Below, piece after piece: positions 31,269-44,118 of a DNA stretch of 64,000 nt. The notes beneath the pieces are model-generated. The model had not been told where the DNA came from, made no database searches, and was given only the letters and a program-made list of their open reading frames with translations. The first letter of the stretch is position 1, and every line of letters starts with the position of its first letter. Position numbers and translations under genes: made by a program. The stretch is from the NCBI RefSeq assembly GCF_051622035.1, contig NC_135360.1, forward strand, positions 6,882,001-6,946,000, given 5' to 3'. Source of the DNA: Arctopsyche grandis (lineage: Eukaryota; Arthropoda; Insecta; Trichoptera; Hydropsychidae).

Positions 31269-34227
31269 AAAGCGAAGTATGAAAAGGCTAGTAAAAAGAA
31301 CATGTATAAACAAATCATTTACATACGTTTTTTACGCCATTTTTTTAGCAACCGTGTTGTACACACACTTCGTACAAACATTTACTCAAGTAATTTTTTT
31401 TTATTAATTTTTCAATTATCCACCACTTACGTCTTAATTAACTTCCATAAAAGAAAAATAAAACAAGTACATATGTACATACATATATACAGGTATAACA
31501 CAAAACGTTCTTGACAATTGTAGGCACCACACTCGGCTTTTGGGGTATGCTTTTAAATATGCATGCGGTCGTATTTACGGGTTGCGTTGTGTGTGGGTGA
31601 CCTAGGGTTGAAGTTTAGGGTCGCCGCCCCCTAGCTGACCCCGATACAATTTCGACTTCGTTTTGATCTCCAACCCTTACGAAACCTTCAATATTCCACG
31701 CTAAACTGAACATTGTCTGAACAGAGAGAGAGAGAGACACGCAAAAATGCGAAACCGTACGTATGTACATATGTCAATTATGTACATCAAAAAGAATTTT
31801 TTTTTTTACAAAAAAAAATGTTTTTATCATCTCACATTCAGTGAAATGTGTCATAGGAGTGTACGGATGTCACTTAAGCTGGGTAATTGTATTTTTTTTC
31901 AAGGCTTCCCTTTTTATGTGACTCTTTCACCTGTGGGTCCATAAAAATATGTTTTTTATATTTATTTCTTGGGCTTTTCCTCGTTTTGGTACCCGTTGGG
32001 TGTCTATAATGCTTGTCGTGCGTTTGTTGTCCGGTAACTCGTGGGTGGATGTTTTCGTTTATGTCGCGATTTATGTGTTTATCTGGGTGAAGTTTTAAAC
32101 TTTCACGATGGTGTCTTGGAGGATGATGAAGATCTGCTATCAGTTCGAAGGATCGGTCAATATACGAGACTTTCTGAAACAAAAAGCCGGAATCTCCTTT
32201 GCTTATTGGCCGATGTGAGACAATAATACTGTTGATTGACGCATCCGGTCGTTTGTTCGGTTCAAGATGTATATACATATGTATGTATGATTGTATAGGT
32301 ATGTGGGGAGTCCGAAATCTGGAAGGTCCGCAAACTCTGCATCCTGTCGCTTCATTGTGTGGAGTGTTTTCGATTTGAGTTTCGATCTGTGGTTTGAAGA
32401 AGTTGATGATTTTTCCCAATTTAAATTTGCTCTAGTTGTTTTTCTTTTGTCTTTAATGGTAGGCTAGTTCTAAGTGTAGGAAAAGTTTTGGGTCTATCAT
32501 TATTTTGATGAGCTGTATTTCTCAGGCTTTTTCAGTGGTCATTTTACTAACAGATTTGCAAATAGACTTGTATTACATTTAATCTGACCCCCAAGTTTGT
32601 CTAGTACGTATCTTTGGTAGAATGTATTTTAATTTTGGAAAGCCCCTTTTTCTTGATGGACCATAACTGATACTAGTTATTCGTTACTTCATTCTTACCT
32701 TAAAATATTTTTTCTGCGCTGACAGTGTAGTACTTTGTACTACAATCATTTTTGTAGTACGAATTTATCCCAGGTGAGGTTGGGTACTTTCGTTAAACAC
32801 TTCAAACCATCGAAATTTCATTTCTTGAACAAGGGATTTCATGCCAATGATTCAATTACCACTGAGCTTCGTATTATACGGCTATCGGACAGAATGACTC
32901 GGCTGTAGTCAATATGGCGAACGACATTTTGTAAAACTAAATGTTAAGTAGATTTTAACCACGATATTATTCCCAGTAGAGCATTTGTTCCATTGTATTC
33001 CGCACAATGACCCAAAATACAAAAAGTCCCCGAACTGAAACTACTTAAAAGTCTAAATATGATTTTTTCTCCTACATACCCATATGAAAGGCTCAAACTT
33101 TTCAGATGACTCGAAAAATCTTCCGCAAAACTTACAACCCCCCCTCCTCTCTCCCCCCGCCACCTCCTTCAAGATTTTATCTGCGCCCTCGCAACTTTTC
33201 GCACAAATTCGCTGTTTACACATCGAATTTGTCATATTTACCCCCCGACCCACCCCTTATCTGAAACATGGGTATCACCGCCTGGGTTTTTATTCCTTTT
33301 CTCTTTTTAACGGGATAACCGTTCATTTTACGCTCGCCGGATCGGAACGTTGGCTCGTATAATGGATGTTTGCATTCGGATGCAGCTCGCACCTGGTGTC
33401 TATCACTATACTACTCCTTGTTATATAGCGTATACTGAATTTATATAACTTCGGTCCATGGGAGACGGCTTTTGTGTCGCTGAAGGACGCCCCCATAAAA
33501 GGAGCCGCATTTTTCCAGTTTTGTGCATTAGATGCGGCCCATGTGTGTGTGTTTGAGGAAATATTCGCTATACATGTATTGTGTCGAGTTGAAACTGGGG
33601 ATCTTTGTCTGGATCGCACGATCTCTACTACAGAGGTCACTGCTGTGAGTCATCGATTTGGTTCTAGTGAAAGTTTACTGGGATGTTGGGTATATCGACT
33701 CTGATTCCATCGGTAGGACTTAAAATTACACGTAGTATGTATGTCACAGTAAGTATATATTTATTTTTGTGTCGGCTTGGAAGTATTTCTTCGGATATGT
33801 ACCTAATTTTTTTTAACTGAACTCTAGTTAGGTTTGTATAGTATGCATATTGGAGCGATGATACAGTGAGGTGTCATTAAGAAGATGAAACTGGATGTTC
33901 TATTGTGTCGTTGCATCATGTTGGACCGATGTATGGCCTTTGAGATATTACATTTGCCAACTTCGATATTATTCTGCCTTATGTGGATAAAGTCGTTCTT
34001 TTTTCGTGTCATTCAGTACTTATCATATAATTATCCAGTTGATAAGTCTCACGATTCGATTTCGTTCTTGAATTACTTATAATGGTGGTAATTCACGTAG
34101 CGAATTGTCGATAGAAGTCTCTGGCTACGACATTTGTCGTGGTTAGAGACGCTACGACGGGCCCCAAGAAAGACAAATAAGCAAAATAAAAAGAAAAACT
34201 TTTGCCAGTGAGTATAGCAGGTACGAG
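31269..34227. other. Gene-poor sequence
   Basis: Contains a GA microsatellite (near 31720-31735), a pyrimidine-rich tract with C-runs at 33130-33175, and a 181-codon minus-strand frame at 31874-32419 without recognisable homology or motifs. No exon could be supported. Confidence 0.4.
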
Positions 34228-34230
34228 TTA

Positions 34231-34481
34231 AGGTCTATTCATAATGGCACGGCACAGTCCTGCAAATGCACGTAATCAGCAATTACGAAAAGTATTCTTT
34301 GGTGCATTATCCATATGTGAACACATTCATATATTCCATTGGCGTATTCTCATTAACGCATTCATATGCCGATTTTGCCTTGCACTTAGCCAAAACTGAA
34401 TAGTATGAATAGAAGTAGTCTTTACCGTGCACTACTATGCCGGGCTGTTGACTTGCAGTGCTGGATAGTATGAATAGACCA
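34231..34481. mobile_element. Harbinger-type MITE, 251 bp
   Basis: AGGTCTATTCATA at the left and TATGAATAGACC at the right, flanked by TTA on both sides (34228-34230 and 34482-34484). It shares TACGAAAAGTATTCTTTGGT with the 24.4-kb element and the 60.8-kb remnant. Confidence 0.8.
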
Positions 34482-34484
34482 TTA

Positions 34485-36884
34485 TTCGTTATTAATTTAG
34501 TTGTATTTACAAAGCATTTTCACATCAATTATTGTACATATTTGTATACACTGAGCTGTCAGTTCTTTAGCATAATATATAATTGTTAGATAAGATTAAC
34601 TAAGGCGCAAGTCACAATCAGTTAGGGTGCAGCGTTTATTCTGTGATGAATTTGGTTTTAAATTGTAAATCATATTGATAATATTTTAACGACAGATAAA
34701 ATTATCAAACATGTATTATACACATGTTTGTACATATGTACATACATATGTATGAGGAAACGGTACCTCACACTTGAACTTGTGATCTGTCTTTCGGATA
34801 TCATTTGTGCACGTCAACAGGACGAGAAGGGGTTACACAAGTCATGCGCCACATGTCGTAAAAGGGATTTGCCCTTTCAAAGGCCAACGTGGAGGACAAC
34901 CCTTTTTTGTATTATTTCACTTTGATGTTCTCTCCGCTGCTGTGCCATAGTCAACTATCGTCACTTCCCCACACGTGTTACCCATAATGTACGTATGTAC
35001 ATACATACATACATACATATAAAACAATTGGTTCTTCTTTCAGCAGTCGAAAGTCGGTTATGCGTCTTGACAGTTATGCTACTGAATGTTTTTGCTTCCT
35101 CTGAGACGTATTTTTCTTTTTTGTTTTATGAATTTTGAAGAGTTTATTTTGAGCGTTTCTATCCAGGTCCACGTGTTTGTGCTGGAAAGTCGATCGAACA
35201 CGTCATTACAGAGATAAAAAAGCGTGTGGAAGAAAGAAGTGAAGGGTTTTGTTTTTCGTTGCGACACTTCAAAGTGGGTATCTCAGCTTCATCCATGTAT
35301 TTCCGTCCATGCTAGTGCTGAGTGCAATTCTACGAAAAATCGCTTGTTTCGATACTTTCAGCTGAAGTAGTGCTTTTTAGTTCATTTTTATTGTGAAAAA
35401 ATGTCGGGTATTTCGTTAATCGTGTTGGAATCATAAAGGCTTAAATACTTTTCTACTTTCTCGTCGCAGCTATCAAAATTTCAAAATTTAACTCTTAAAT
35501 ATATATGTACATACATATAATTCACAGATATGGAAGTGGTCTACAAAGTGTTTCGAAGAAGATAAATTGAGTAAAGAATTTCAAATGGCGACACCTCAAG
35601 TCGAACGGCAGCTTTTACGGGTGATGCATCTTGGGCTAACCTACGATTCTTCAGAATCAAGATGTAATGTAATTTGACAACTGACATCTGCCTCAACTAC
35701 TATTCAATTACACACTATGCTCTACCTCTAAAAAGGCAAACAATAACCACCAGAACTTTTCTGGTCTTTCGGGCTTTATCCTCATTGAAAATTTCATCAG
35801 TAAAAGTTTGCTCGAATCCAACAGCTGTAATGAATGGTTATTTTAAATTAAGTTTTATTTGTATACCTGACGTGAATGTGTAAGCTAAACAGGTGTCTCG
35901 AAACGACTTTATTATCACTGTGTATTTCCTCAAACTTGGAGAATTGTTTGTACACACTTTACAATTATTGTAATATCCAGCATTTGTTTCCCAATCCTTT
36001 ACTGCGTATACGTAAGTATCTGTCGTAACATACGCACTGTGGTCAGTGCGTCAGTATCGCGTGACATATTCAATATATGTATTGTCTTTTATGACAAACC
36101 CACTTTCACACTGCCCTGGAGCAAAATTCGCGTTCGCAATTGTATTATCAGAGAGCACGAAACAATTGCGACTTCCTGTCGACGACCGACTGGAAGTCGT
36201 CCCGTTTGTCACTGCATTTGTGATAATGATGATGATGATGCTGCTATGCTTCGATCGACTATTATGCTTGATTGAGTCGTCGAGGTACTTACGAGGTACG
36301 TCTCAATCTTCAACGACGACCACGAGATAAGTAACGGTGGACTATGTTCACCTATGTAAGTGGGTTATCGCGTTTATTATTGAACTCGAAAGGTCTCCCG
36401 AGACGTGCCGTATGTTCGATCGAGAACTAGCTCATCAAATTGTGCTTAGGTGGGTATGTATGCAGGCGAGATGCATATTGTGCGTTTATGGGATGGATAC
36501 ATTGGAGGGGAGATTGTAGGAACAATACTTTGATGGGTGCATCGCACCCGTCTGTGTTGACAGATCTCCGACTTGATTCAAAACACAACTGGACAATTTG
36601 TCTGGTGCTGTAAAAGGAAAGCAGTCAATGGTGGAGTAATAGGGATGACTTATTCATTTAAGAAGGACGATCTAGAAGATGACTGGTGATTATTGTAATG
36701 GTTATTTTCATTTAATTTGGAAATTGTGTGATCTCAGTTGGGTTTGGGTTTCATGGGTGTGTTAAGGTGCAGCCCAAATTGTGGTACGCGGCTCGTGCAT
36801 TTATTTTTTTAGGTTTAGTTTTGAAAATGCGTAAAAACACTAGCACGCCTAGTATATGCCGTCGCGATCCTTGGCAAAAATCAC
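34485..36884. other. Gene-poor sequence
   Basis: ATGTACATACATATG microsatellites occur near 34720-34755 and 34990-35020, and a short (GAT)n run at 36225-36240. No coding exon, RNA gene or transposon end is recognised. Confidence 0.4.
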
Positions 36885-36990
36885 CCTATGGCGTATTTTC
36901 GGTGATATTTTATCATTGTATTGACGTAGGTTTGACAGGGATCGATAACGTTGATTCCCATATTTGAAAAAATGTAGGAGTAACTTGTGG
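36885..36990 (-). repeat. Dispersed repeat F, copy 1
   Basis: The reverse complement reads CAAGTTACTCCTACATTTTT, ATATGGGAATCAACGTTATC and AAAATATCACCGAAAATACG, matching 39180-39275 and 61905-62015. Confidence 0.7.
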
Positions 36991-37315
36991 AAATAATAAT
37001 ATCATACGAATTAACAATGACATAAAGATAAACATGGAAGCTACGGGCACGTATTGTGCTGCATTTTTTAGTGTGTACAAAAATGTTGGGTACATTGATG
37101 TACATACATACATATGTTTTCAAGTTGAGAAAACACGCCCCTTTTATTATTATACATCGTGAGACAATATACGCCGTCATGAGATAAAAACGCCGTACAT
37201 TATTTTTCATTGTGATCTTTCGGTAGAATGTTTACGATATTCAACTTATTTGACTTCACTTGAAACTATCTTAAACCTTACTTAATGATCATTGAAAGAC
37301 CAATTTTACACCGTG

Positions 37316-37705
37316 CTGAAAATTTCATCGCGCGAACTTAACATCGTGGTAGCATTTCATCGTATGGACATTTCATCGCGTGGATAACTAGCCGAATGAT
37401 TTCATCCAACTATTTTTTAATTATAACATACGGCAATAGATTACATTCATTTATGTACGTAGTAACCTCTGAACGTATTAAAATATTTACAGTTTAGAAA
37501 TTATACTTGGTATTATTATTTCTATTTTTTATTAAAATCTATTTAAAAAACCTTAAATTTTATTTTATCAACAAAACAGAATATATTAGAATATAATAAA
37601 AAAAATATTGCCGCATGTTTTAATTTAAAACATATTTGTATGAAATCTGTCAGCGAATTATCCCTGCGATGAAAAGTTCGTGTGATAAAATGCCACCGAG
37701 AAAAA
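37316..37705. mobile_element. Foldback repeat with TTTCATCGCG motifs
   Basis: The left part has three copies of ATTTCATCG (AATTTCATCGCGCGAAC, GCATTTCATCGTATGGA, CATTTCATCGCGTGG). The right part holds the inverse (CTGCGATGAAAAGTTCG, GTGATAAAATGCCACCG), separated by AT-rich sequence. The two halves form a degenerate inverted repeat; no family was recognised. Confidence 0.6.
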
Positions 37706-39179
37706 GTTTTTCAGTTAATTCAGCGTACAAATTTGTCTACCGAAGGGTTTTTTTTTTTCAAAGAATAGTAACTTGGTGGCCAAAGAAAAGACTTAATTCA
37801 CAACACAATAAAATCAGGCGATAAAACGGAATTATGATTGGTTTTCAAAATATATTTTTATTTGACATTCTCAGAAGCGAAATCAAGAAATTTGTGTTTC
37901 GTACATATTTTTTCTATATGTGTATGTACATAGTTAGGAATAGATGTAGCAAAAACCCTACGATAGCCGTGTCTTCCGACAAATCACTCCTATTGGGGCA
38001 ATTGCAAATAAAAGAACACCGTAAAGTTAAAACTATTCGCTTTCTGCCAATCTTGCTTCTTGCACAGCGCTTCCATATTATGTATATGTACATACATATA
38101 TATGTAGGTATTTACAACAGAATTGGAGCAGTATCTGGATAGTTTCACATTGCTTTCCACACTTATTTTCAATTTGAAATACTTTTTTTTTTAGCCATAC
38201 ACTTAAATTATTTATAAGATAAGAAGTCAAATTCGCATATTCAAGGTCTCAAAACGTACACATACAGATATATGTTTGTCTAAAATGAGATTTTTAAAAA
38301 TCATATGAATGGATACTTTCCTATTGAAATCTCTTGGGATACCTTCACAGTTGTATTCATTTCGGCACGCACTCATTTGATCCCAAATTTGCCCTCCACC
38401 GCCCATTAGCAACAACTATCAGTCCCGTATGCGTAATTAGCGATGCTTTGCGCGCTCGTACACTTATAATTTAACCAAGTTTGAGGACCGGCGAATTTGG
38501 TAATGTCGCTTCCTGGGTCTAAAACTTCAACATCTTCTCTCTCCCTGCTCTTCCATCCGCGGCGGAAGTTCGTGGATGTCGTTGACATTGGACACGCTCG
38601 TGGAGTCGGCTCGTGACGGAGTCGCAAGCGTGGCGATTATTGGGTCTCAATGATGGGTCTTCACCTTTTTATTATTATTATTTTTGTTTTGTTTGCGTTG
38701 TTCGTTGATTAAATCCGCTCGTTAGTCAATCAGCACTCGTCCCTAATTGAATTGGACCGCTGCTCTCTCCGTTTGTGTCGTGTTGTTCAGCGTTTGATTG
38801 AAACGATGTGGCCGAAATGGTACGCGCGAGTTTGTATCGAGTGCGTGCCTGCAGTAAAAAGGCGGCTCAATTTATTAATAAGGGTATAAAGAAAATTAGC
38901 AGGACTTCCAGTTAGCCCAATTACACTTTGCTGGTGCAGCGTTGAACTCGTGGGTCAAACGTTTGGTGGTTTTTCACTTTGGCTTGGTTCGCATCTGCCT
39001 ATTTTTACAAGGCTTTTCTTAGTTTCAATTGTGCAACGATAGGAGTATGGAACTTCAGGTCCTTTGGCTTTGACCGTTTCACAATGGGGCTTCCCCAAAC
39101 CGAATTCGGGTGAAGTTGCACGTGCAGAGTGCGTATGTTTGGGAGCTCGCACGTGTATGCATATCCATATGCAACCGAG
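37706..39179. other. Gene-poor sequence
   Basis: Nothing was identified. The stretch 38500-38640 is less AT-rich but without a supported frame. Confidence 0.4.
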
Positions 39180-39275
39180 ATTAGACAAGTTTCTCCTACA
39201 TTTCTTCAAATCACTGTCAAGCAAGAATAAATACAAGGATAAAATATCACCGAAAACACTCCAGGTGGTGATTTT
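39180..39275 (+). repeat. Dispersed repeat F, copy 2
   Basis: ACAAGTTTCTCCTACATTTC ... AGGATAAAATATCACCGAAA and ACACTCCAGGTGGTGATTTT, related to 36885-36990 and 61905-62015. Confidence 0.7.
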
Positions 39276-39314
39276 TGGGACGGTGTACCATGCATATGGG
39301 CGGGCTAGGGGTGC

Positions 39315-39428
39315 TGTGTTTTTGTCGCATGTTTAAAAGTATCTAAAAAAAAAACATGTGCCACGTACCACTTGTGTTTTTGTCGCATGTTTAAAAGTAT
39401 CTAAAAAAAAACACGTGCCACGTACCCC
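39315..39428 (+). repeat. Tandem duplication, about 56 bp twice
   Basis: GTGTTTTTGTCGCATGTTTA followed by AAAGTATCTAAAAAAAA and ACRTGTGCCACGTACC occurs twice in tandem with only an A-run difference and one substitution, so it is recent. Confidence 0.92.
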
Positions 39429-39539
39429 TCAGTGTGTTTTCGCCCTAACTTCGTAGATCACCTCTTTAGCCTAGACAAAAAATATTTTTGATATGATTGA
39501 CATAATGGCATATGTAAAAATACTAACGGAGAAGGGGAA

Positions 39540-39835
39540 TGAAATGTTTTTCCCGTAAAAATTTGCCTTGAAACTTGGCCATTTTGCGAGGTTTGGTCCC
39601 CCATAGAGATTTAAATTGTTTCCGCTTACTCGATAGTGAAATATAATCGTAATAAACATGTTTAAAAATTCAAAAAATCTCGAGACGATGACAGCTCTCG
39701 ACTAAGTTCGGGTGGTTGCCCAGGTATGTTTGACTTTCAGTCGCTTACTCGTTTTGTCAGATTTTAATTGTTTAACCGCTTATAACTTTAACTTTTTCAC
39801 ATTATATCTCTCATTATGTAATGAGATAATAGAAT
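39540..39835 (+). repeat. Dispersed repeat G, copy 2
   Basis: Same order of blocks as 30430-30745, with small indels. Confidence 0.8.
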
Positions 39836-39997
39836 AAATAATGAATGATAAAAAAAGGTTTTTATAAAATTGAAATGGCCGATGCGGTGTTCGTTCTTTG
39901 GCCAAGGCATTCTTGACGCTTGTTAGACCTCTCTATTTTCGATCTCATCTATGTATATTTGTTTTCAACTCTCTGATTTTGACTTTTCGGATTGATT

Positions 39998-40118
39998 GTT
40001 ACTTTATCTATGTACGTAGTAACAATAGATGAAGTTTTGTGATCATGCGAAAATTCGAACCCGAGATTTTGACTGATTCGAACTCAGAATCGATTACTGA
40101 TAACGTGTTAATGATCTA
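39998..40118 (-). repeat. Dispersed repeat K, copy 2
   Basis: Reverse complement of the insertion in the hsp70 3' flank (5035-5155). Here it continues into a (TG)n tract and further repeat-like sequence, so it may be part of a larger element. Confidence 0.7.
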
Positions 40119-40560
40119 GAAAAAATGTGTGTGTGTGTGTCTGTGTGTTTTGGGGATTTTTTGAACACCGTTAGTCCTATCGAACCAAAACTTGGTATCG
40201 GGTACTAAAATTCTTATAGACATGACGAAAATTTTTTTCAAATTTTTAAGTTGACCGGAAATGGTACCTCCCCTTATAGGTGTCCTCTTTTTTTAAAGTT
40301 TTTGAATTCAATTATCTCCCAAACCGCTGACTGAATCGGATTGAATTTTTTTACATATAATAGAAATAATAATATCTATAACCTTATATTTTTTAAATAT
40401 TTTTATCTGAACCGGAAGTAGTAGTTTCACTCTAGAGAATTGAGGTTTTTTATGTTTTTCTCAAAAACCTTTTGGTTTATTGAACTGAAATTTTATATCT
40501 ATAAGTTTAAGCGTAATAGCAAGTTATGGATAAAATTTGGTAAGCATTAAGTTTTTATTT
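40119..40560. repeat. Repeat-like sequence after K
   Basis: (TG)n at 40126-40148, then GAACACCGTTAGTCCTATCG, GACCGGAAATGGTACC, ATTATCTCCCAAACCGCTGA and GAACCGGAAGTAG. The style (repeated ACCGGAAGT with poorly conserved T-rich linkers) is that of ancient insect retroelement debris; only weak similarity to 13900-13975 was found in the window. Confidence 0.4.
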
Positions 40561-42082
40561 AGTTATTCGAATTCGCTATGTGGCCCAATGGCAAATTATA
40601 GCGCAACAAAGTGCATGTAGATCCTTCTTAACGACAAGCAACAAAAAATTTCGTAGCTAGCAATTCATCGCACGCTAAATTGCTCTGTTAAAGGCAATGA
40701 CGTCACATCATAAATCTTTTAGCGTTGTTTTTTTATAAATATTGACCCGAAATCAATATTTATAAAAAAAACTTGGATTTGATATGGGTGCTTAAATTTT
40801 ATATCACACTGTACATGACGTGATTGACCTTAATAGAATTTATATAAATTTCAATTTTAACCATTTTGATTCGTTGCATTCAATTCAGATAACGTGCGAT
40901 AAAAATATTGATGCAGGTTAACATGTCGATGATGATATGCTACTTTTAAGCGGGTTTTGAATGTTTTAATTAGAACAGGTTAGATTTGACATTGACGTGA
41001 ACATATACGATATGTACGATCTGGACGTTTTTGTATGGGAGTCTTTCAATTCAGAGTTCCAAGCCATTTCCTAATCTGCTAGAGTTAAGATACCGGATGA
41101 TAGTATACAAACTTTGACAAACACTTCCTTGGCCTTTTTATGGCAGCCCCTCGATCCAGAACTCCGAGCCATTCTTAAACTGGTTTGGAGTCAATTGCAT
41201 GTTTTATTTATTTATTTTAATTTTACGTAGTCAATCAATTAATGCAGATGTATTGTTACAATTATGGAGACGCTAGATAATTTTTTTTTCATTTTTGTTG
41301 TTTCGGATTATCCAGCTGGCGACATCGAGCCAAAACGTTTGACACTACCACTAAATTCAAACGAATTTTGAATGTATAAATCAGATACGCGCCTTCAGTA
41401 CGTACAATAATAATATGTGAGCTGCCCACGCGCTTCACACAAAGGGCTTTTTACTCTTTTTGTCCTTTTTGGTACATACAGCTCATTCTTCCGAGAAGAC
41501 AGGCAGTTGTGGGCAAACGAGTTTAAATGCATTTATACACGTACGTACTTATTATATTGTATCGTACATGGGTTGTATTATATAGATGTCGAGTCGATTC
41601 ATCAATCGATACGATCCGATCTATTATGTTGTTCCACTCTGCACCTAAACCGTTTACGACCTTTCGTCCGCGGGACGCTCTTCGAAGGGTTCGAGGTATA
41701 CTCTCATCTCTTCGCGTTGTGAATCACGAGCATATTTGGGGCTAAAAATACTCGACGAAAGCGGACTTTGTGATGAATTCGACTTGTTTTCCTCATGCTA
41801 ATGCATCGTGTTCTTCTTCCTACTCTTCTATCGTGTTTTGAAGATTTAATATTGCGCTTCCTGTCTGTATTCTATCAAAATTTGATTTTATTGTTGTTGT
41901 TGGTGTTTGATTCCATTATATAAAAAATGTGCTTTTTACTTTATTTTTCTTGGTATGTGTATATTGGTAATACATACTTGTTTTACTCGATCTTTATTTC
42001 TTCTTCTATGAAATGTTAGTAATTGTTAATTTTCATCTAGCTAATAAACTATGTACCTTTTTTATTTATTAAATCTATTACC
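40561..42082. other. Gene-poor sequence
   Basis: No gene is recognised. A short inverted repeat (AATATTTATAAA around 40755) is present. Confidence 0.4.
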
Positions 42083-42258
42083 AGCGGAATAGAAAAGTGG
42101 TTGGCATATAATGCTTTGAACAAAGTGGTCACGGATTCAAATCCCACTGGTTTCTGCTGGCCAGACTTTGGATTTGTGACCCCAGGTCGATCGTTTCCTA
42201 TTAGAGTTTGTCAATTTATCTGATTTTCATTGAAACGGTTCCAACAAATTGGCAACCT
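42083..42258 (+). mobile_element. tRNA-derived SINE, plus strand
   Basis: A tRNA-like head with an A-box-like TGGTTGGCATATAATG and a pol III B box GGATTCAAATCC (42133-42144) is followed by a body starting TTGGATTTGTGACCCCAGGT and ending ATCTGATTTTCATTGAAACG. Other copies are at 54955, 58313 and 63211. Confidence 0.75.
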
Positions 42259-42309
42259 TACCCATTTACTTGCAAATTTTGAAACGGGATACGTGGGTGA
42301 GAAGTATGC

Positions 42310-42605
42310 AAAAGTAGTTGATATATTGGAGACAGTGAAGGATTCAAATGACAAAGAGCGGGTCACGCAGTTCAAAGAATGGACGAAAGGTTGACATAAA
42401 AAATGCTGAAATGGTACTCAAGAGAAAATAAAAATAAGTAAAAAGGTCGCGAGGAAAATGAAAGGAAAGATGGGTGGATGAAATTAGAAAAATGTGTGGG
42501 GTGAGATGGATTAGAGTTGCGCAAAACAGCTCGAATGGAGAGTTGGTGGAGACAAATGGATGTGTGTTGGACAGGCTTTCATCTGGCTGTAAATGATGAT
42601 AAGTA
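42310..42605 (+). mobile_element. RTE-type non-LTR retrotransposon 3' fragment
   Basis: Degenerate plus-strand match to the fragment at 57961-58288, including GAATGGACGAAAGG, ATGGTACTCAAGAGAA, GTGTGGGGTGAGATGGATTA and a tail CATCTGGCTGTAAATGATGAT. The stop-containing reading frame would encode the end of an RTE reverse-transcriptase protein. Confidence 0.7.
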
Positions 42606-44118
42606 AACAGCTGTGGTTGAAAATCAGCTGATGGGTATTTATCAAATAATTAAGGCTTAGTTTCAGAATTAGATGCGCGATGTCGTGTCGAACTATAAAT
42701 CTCTTTTTTTGCATTTGGATTTTACATTCATAGGTCAATATGCCGTAGTATTGATCCGGTTTTCCACGAATTTCTACTATTGGTATAAAAAATGGTCCCA
42801 GTGCAAAAAAAGGGAGTTGGGGCACGAGGAAGATATACAGCGCAAACATCCGAATCTGGTCTTTATCTGGTCTGGTCTTTACGTATATCCCAAAATGCTG
42901 CTTATCCCATTATCATGCGATCCCTAAGGCCTTGTCTGATTTTACAGTTTGTTTTTTTACTGAATTTTCCTAGATTAATCAAAATGTTTTACATGCTTTT
43001 TGTTGCATACGTATATAATAATAATATTTTTTTTCTTTTCAGGTTTGTGCGATTGACTCACTCATTGATGATCGATACATTCCTGTTGTAATCATCATCC
43101 ATCTCACTGGAGGTTCGGTAACGCAAAGGTACATACATACATATATACCTGTAATATGTGTGGTCGTTGACGTTCTGATGACATGAAAAAGTCTGCTGTG
43201 GCACAAAAATTGCATTCAATCGATGTTTTTACTCGTTGCTTTACCGGTCGTTTGACCGGTTTTCGGTTTGACTCATTTGTCGAATTTAATGTTTCAATTT
43301 AATCATAATCGATTCGTGTAAACCGGTCGTATATGTATAATATAATATGTAAGTACATATCTCAAATGTTATTCTACCGATCTGCATAATTGCTGTCATG
43401 ACGCACGATTCGACGGAAATTGGGCTCCATAGGCGCATTTCTTCCTCGATCTTGTGCAGTAATTTATTAAATGTATTTATTTGCATTGTGGAAAGTGAAG
43501 GTTGGACCTGCTTTTGAGTTATATTTGGGCTAAGCAAGGCCAGCTTAATTTACGCTTTTTGTTCTTATCGTATTTTTTGTATTGTTTGCTTTTTCTTCAT
43601 TTTCCTATTAGAAATGTTTGTAAGTTTTTATTTATTTTTTTATTATTTATGTTTTACGGTTGCATTTGGTATATGTAATATATAAATATCATCACGATCA
43701 AAGTGTGTGGTTTTAAGCTTCTAAGGTTTACTAAGGTCTGTGCGCTGCAACGACGTTGGTACAAAAGGAAACACTCATAGTGCGTTCTATTTCACACAAA
43801 CAATATTTGGCCGCGCTGCGTCGCTGCAGTACAGTGCCGACTAGTGTAGTTTTTATTTTTTAGTTTACGTATGTCGGATCTGGTTGTCAGGAGTCATAGG
43901 CGATAGGATAAAAAAATGAGACTCGATGAGCGGCTTAAAACATTGACTATTTAACTGAGCGCCACAACGATAATTTATTGGATGGTACAAGATGACAACT
44001 TAAACATTCTTCAACTCATGCTTGCCAACCTAATCGTTCAAAGATGTATTATTCTAGGCTAGAAAGTTTGATAGCTAATTAGTTTTTATGTCTTGGGTTG
44101 GGTCTTGCGTTGCGTCTT
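42606..44118. other. Gene-poor sequence
   Basis: No exon is supported. It has T-rich tracts and TACATACATACATATATACC microsatellite sequence near 43130. Confidence 0.4.

Noticed and set aside
31874-32419. 181-codon minus-strand frame
   Set aside because: The longest frame in the gene-poor region, but no recognisable motif, it contains microsatellite translation (HMYIHL), and no promoter or splice context was seen. Kept only as a remote possibility.
34728-34925. Cys-containing 65-codon frame
   Set aside because: The cysteine spacing does not fit a zinc finger, and it begins in microsatellite sequence.
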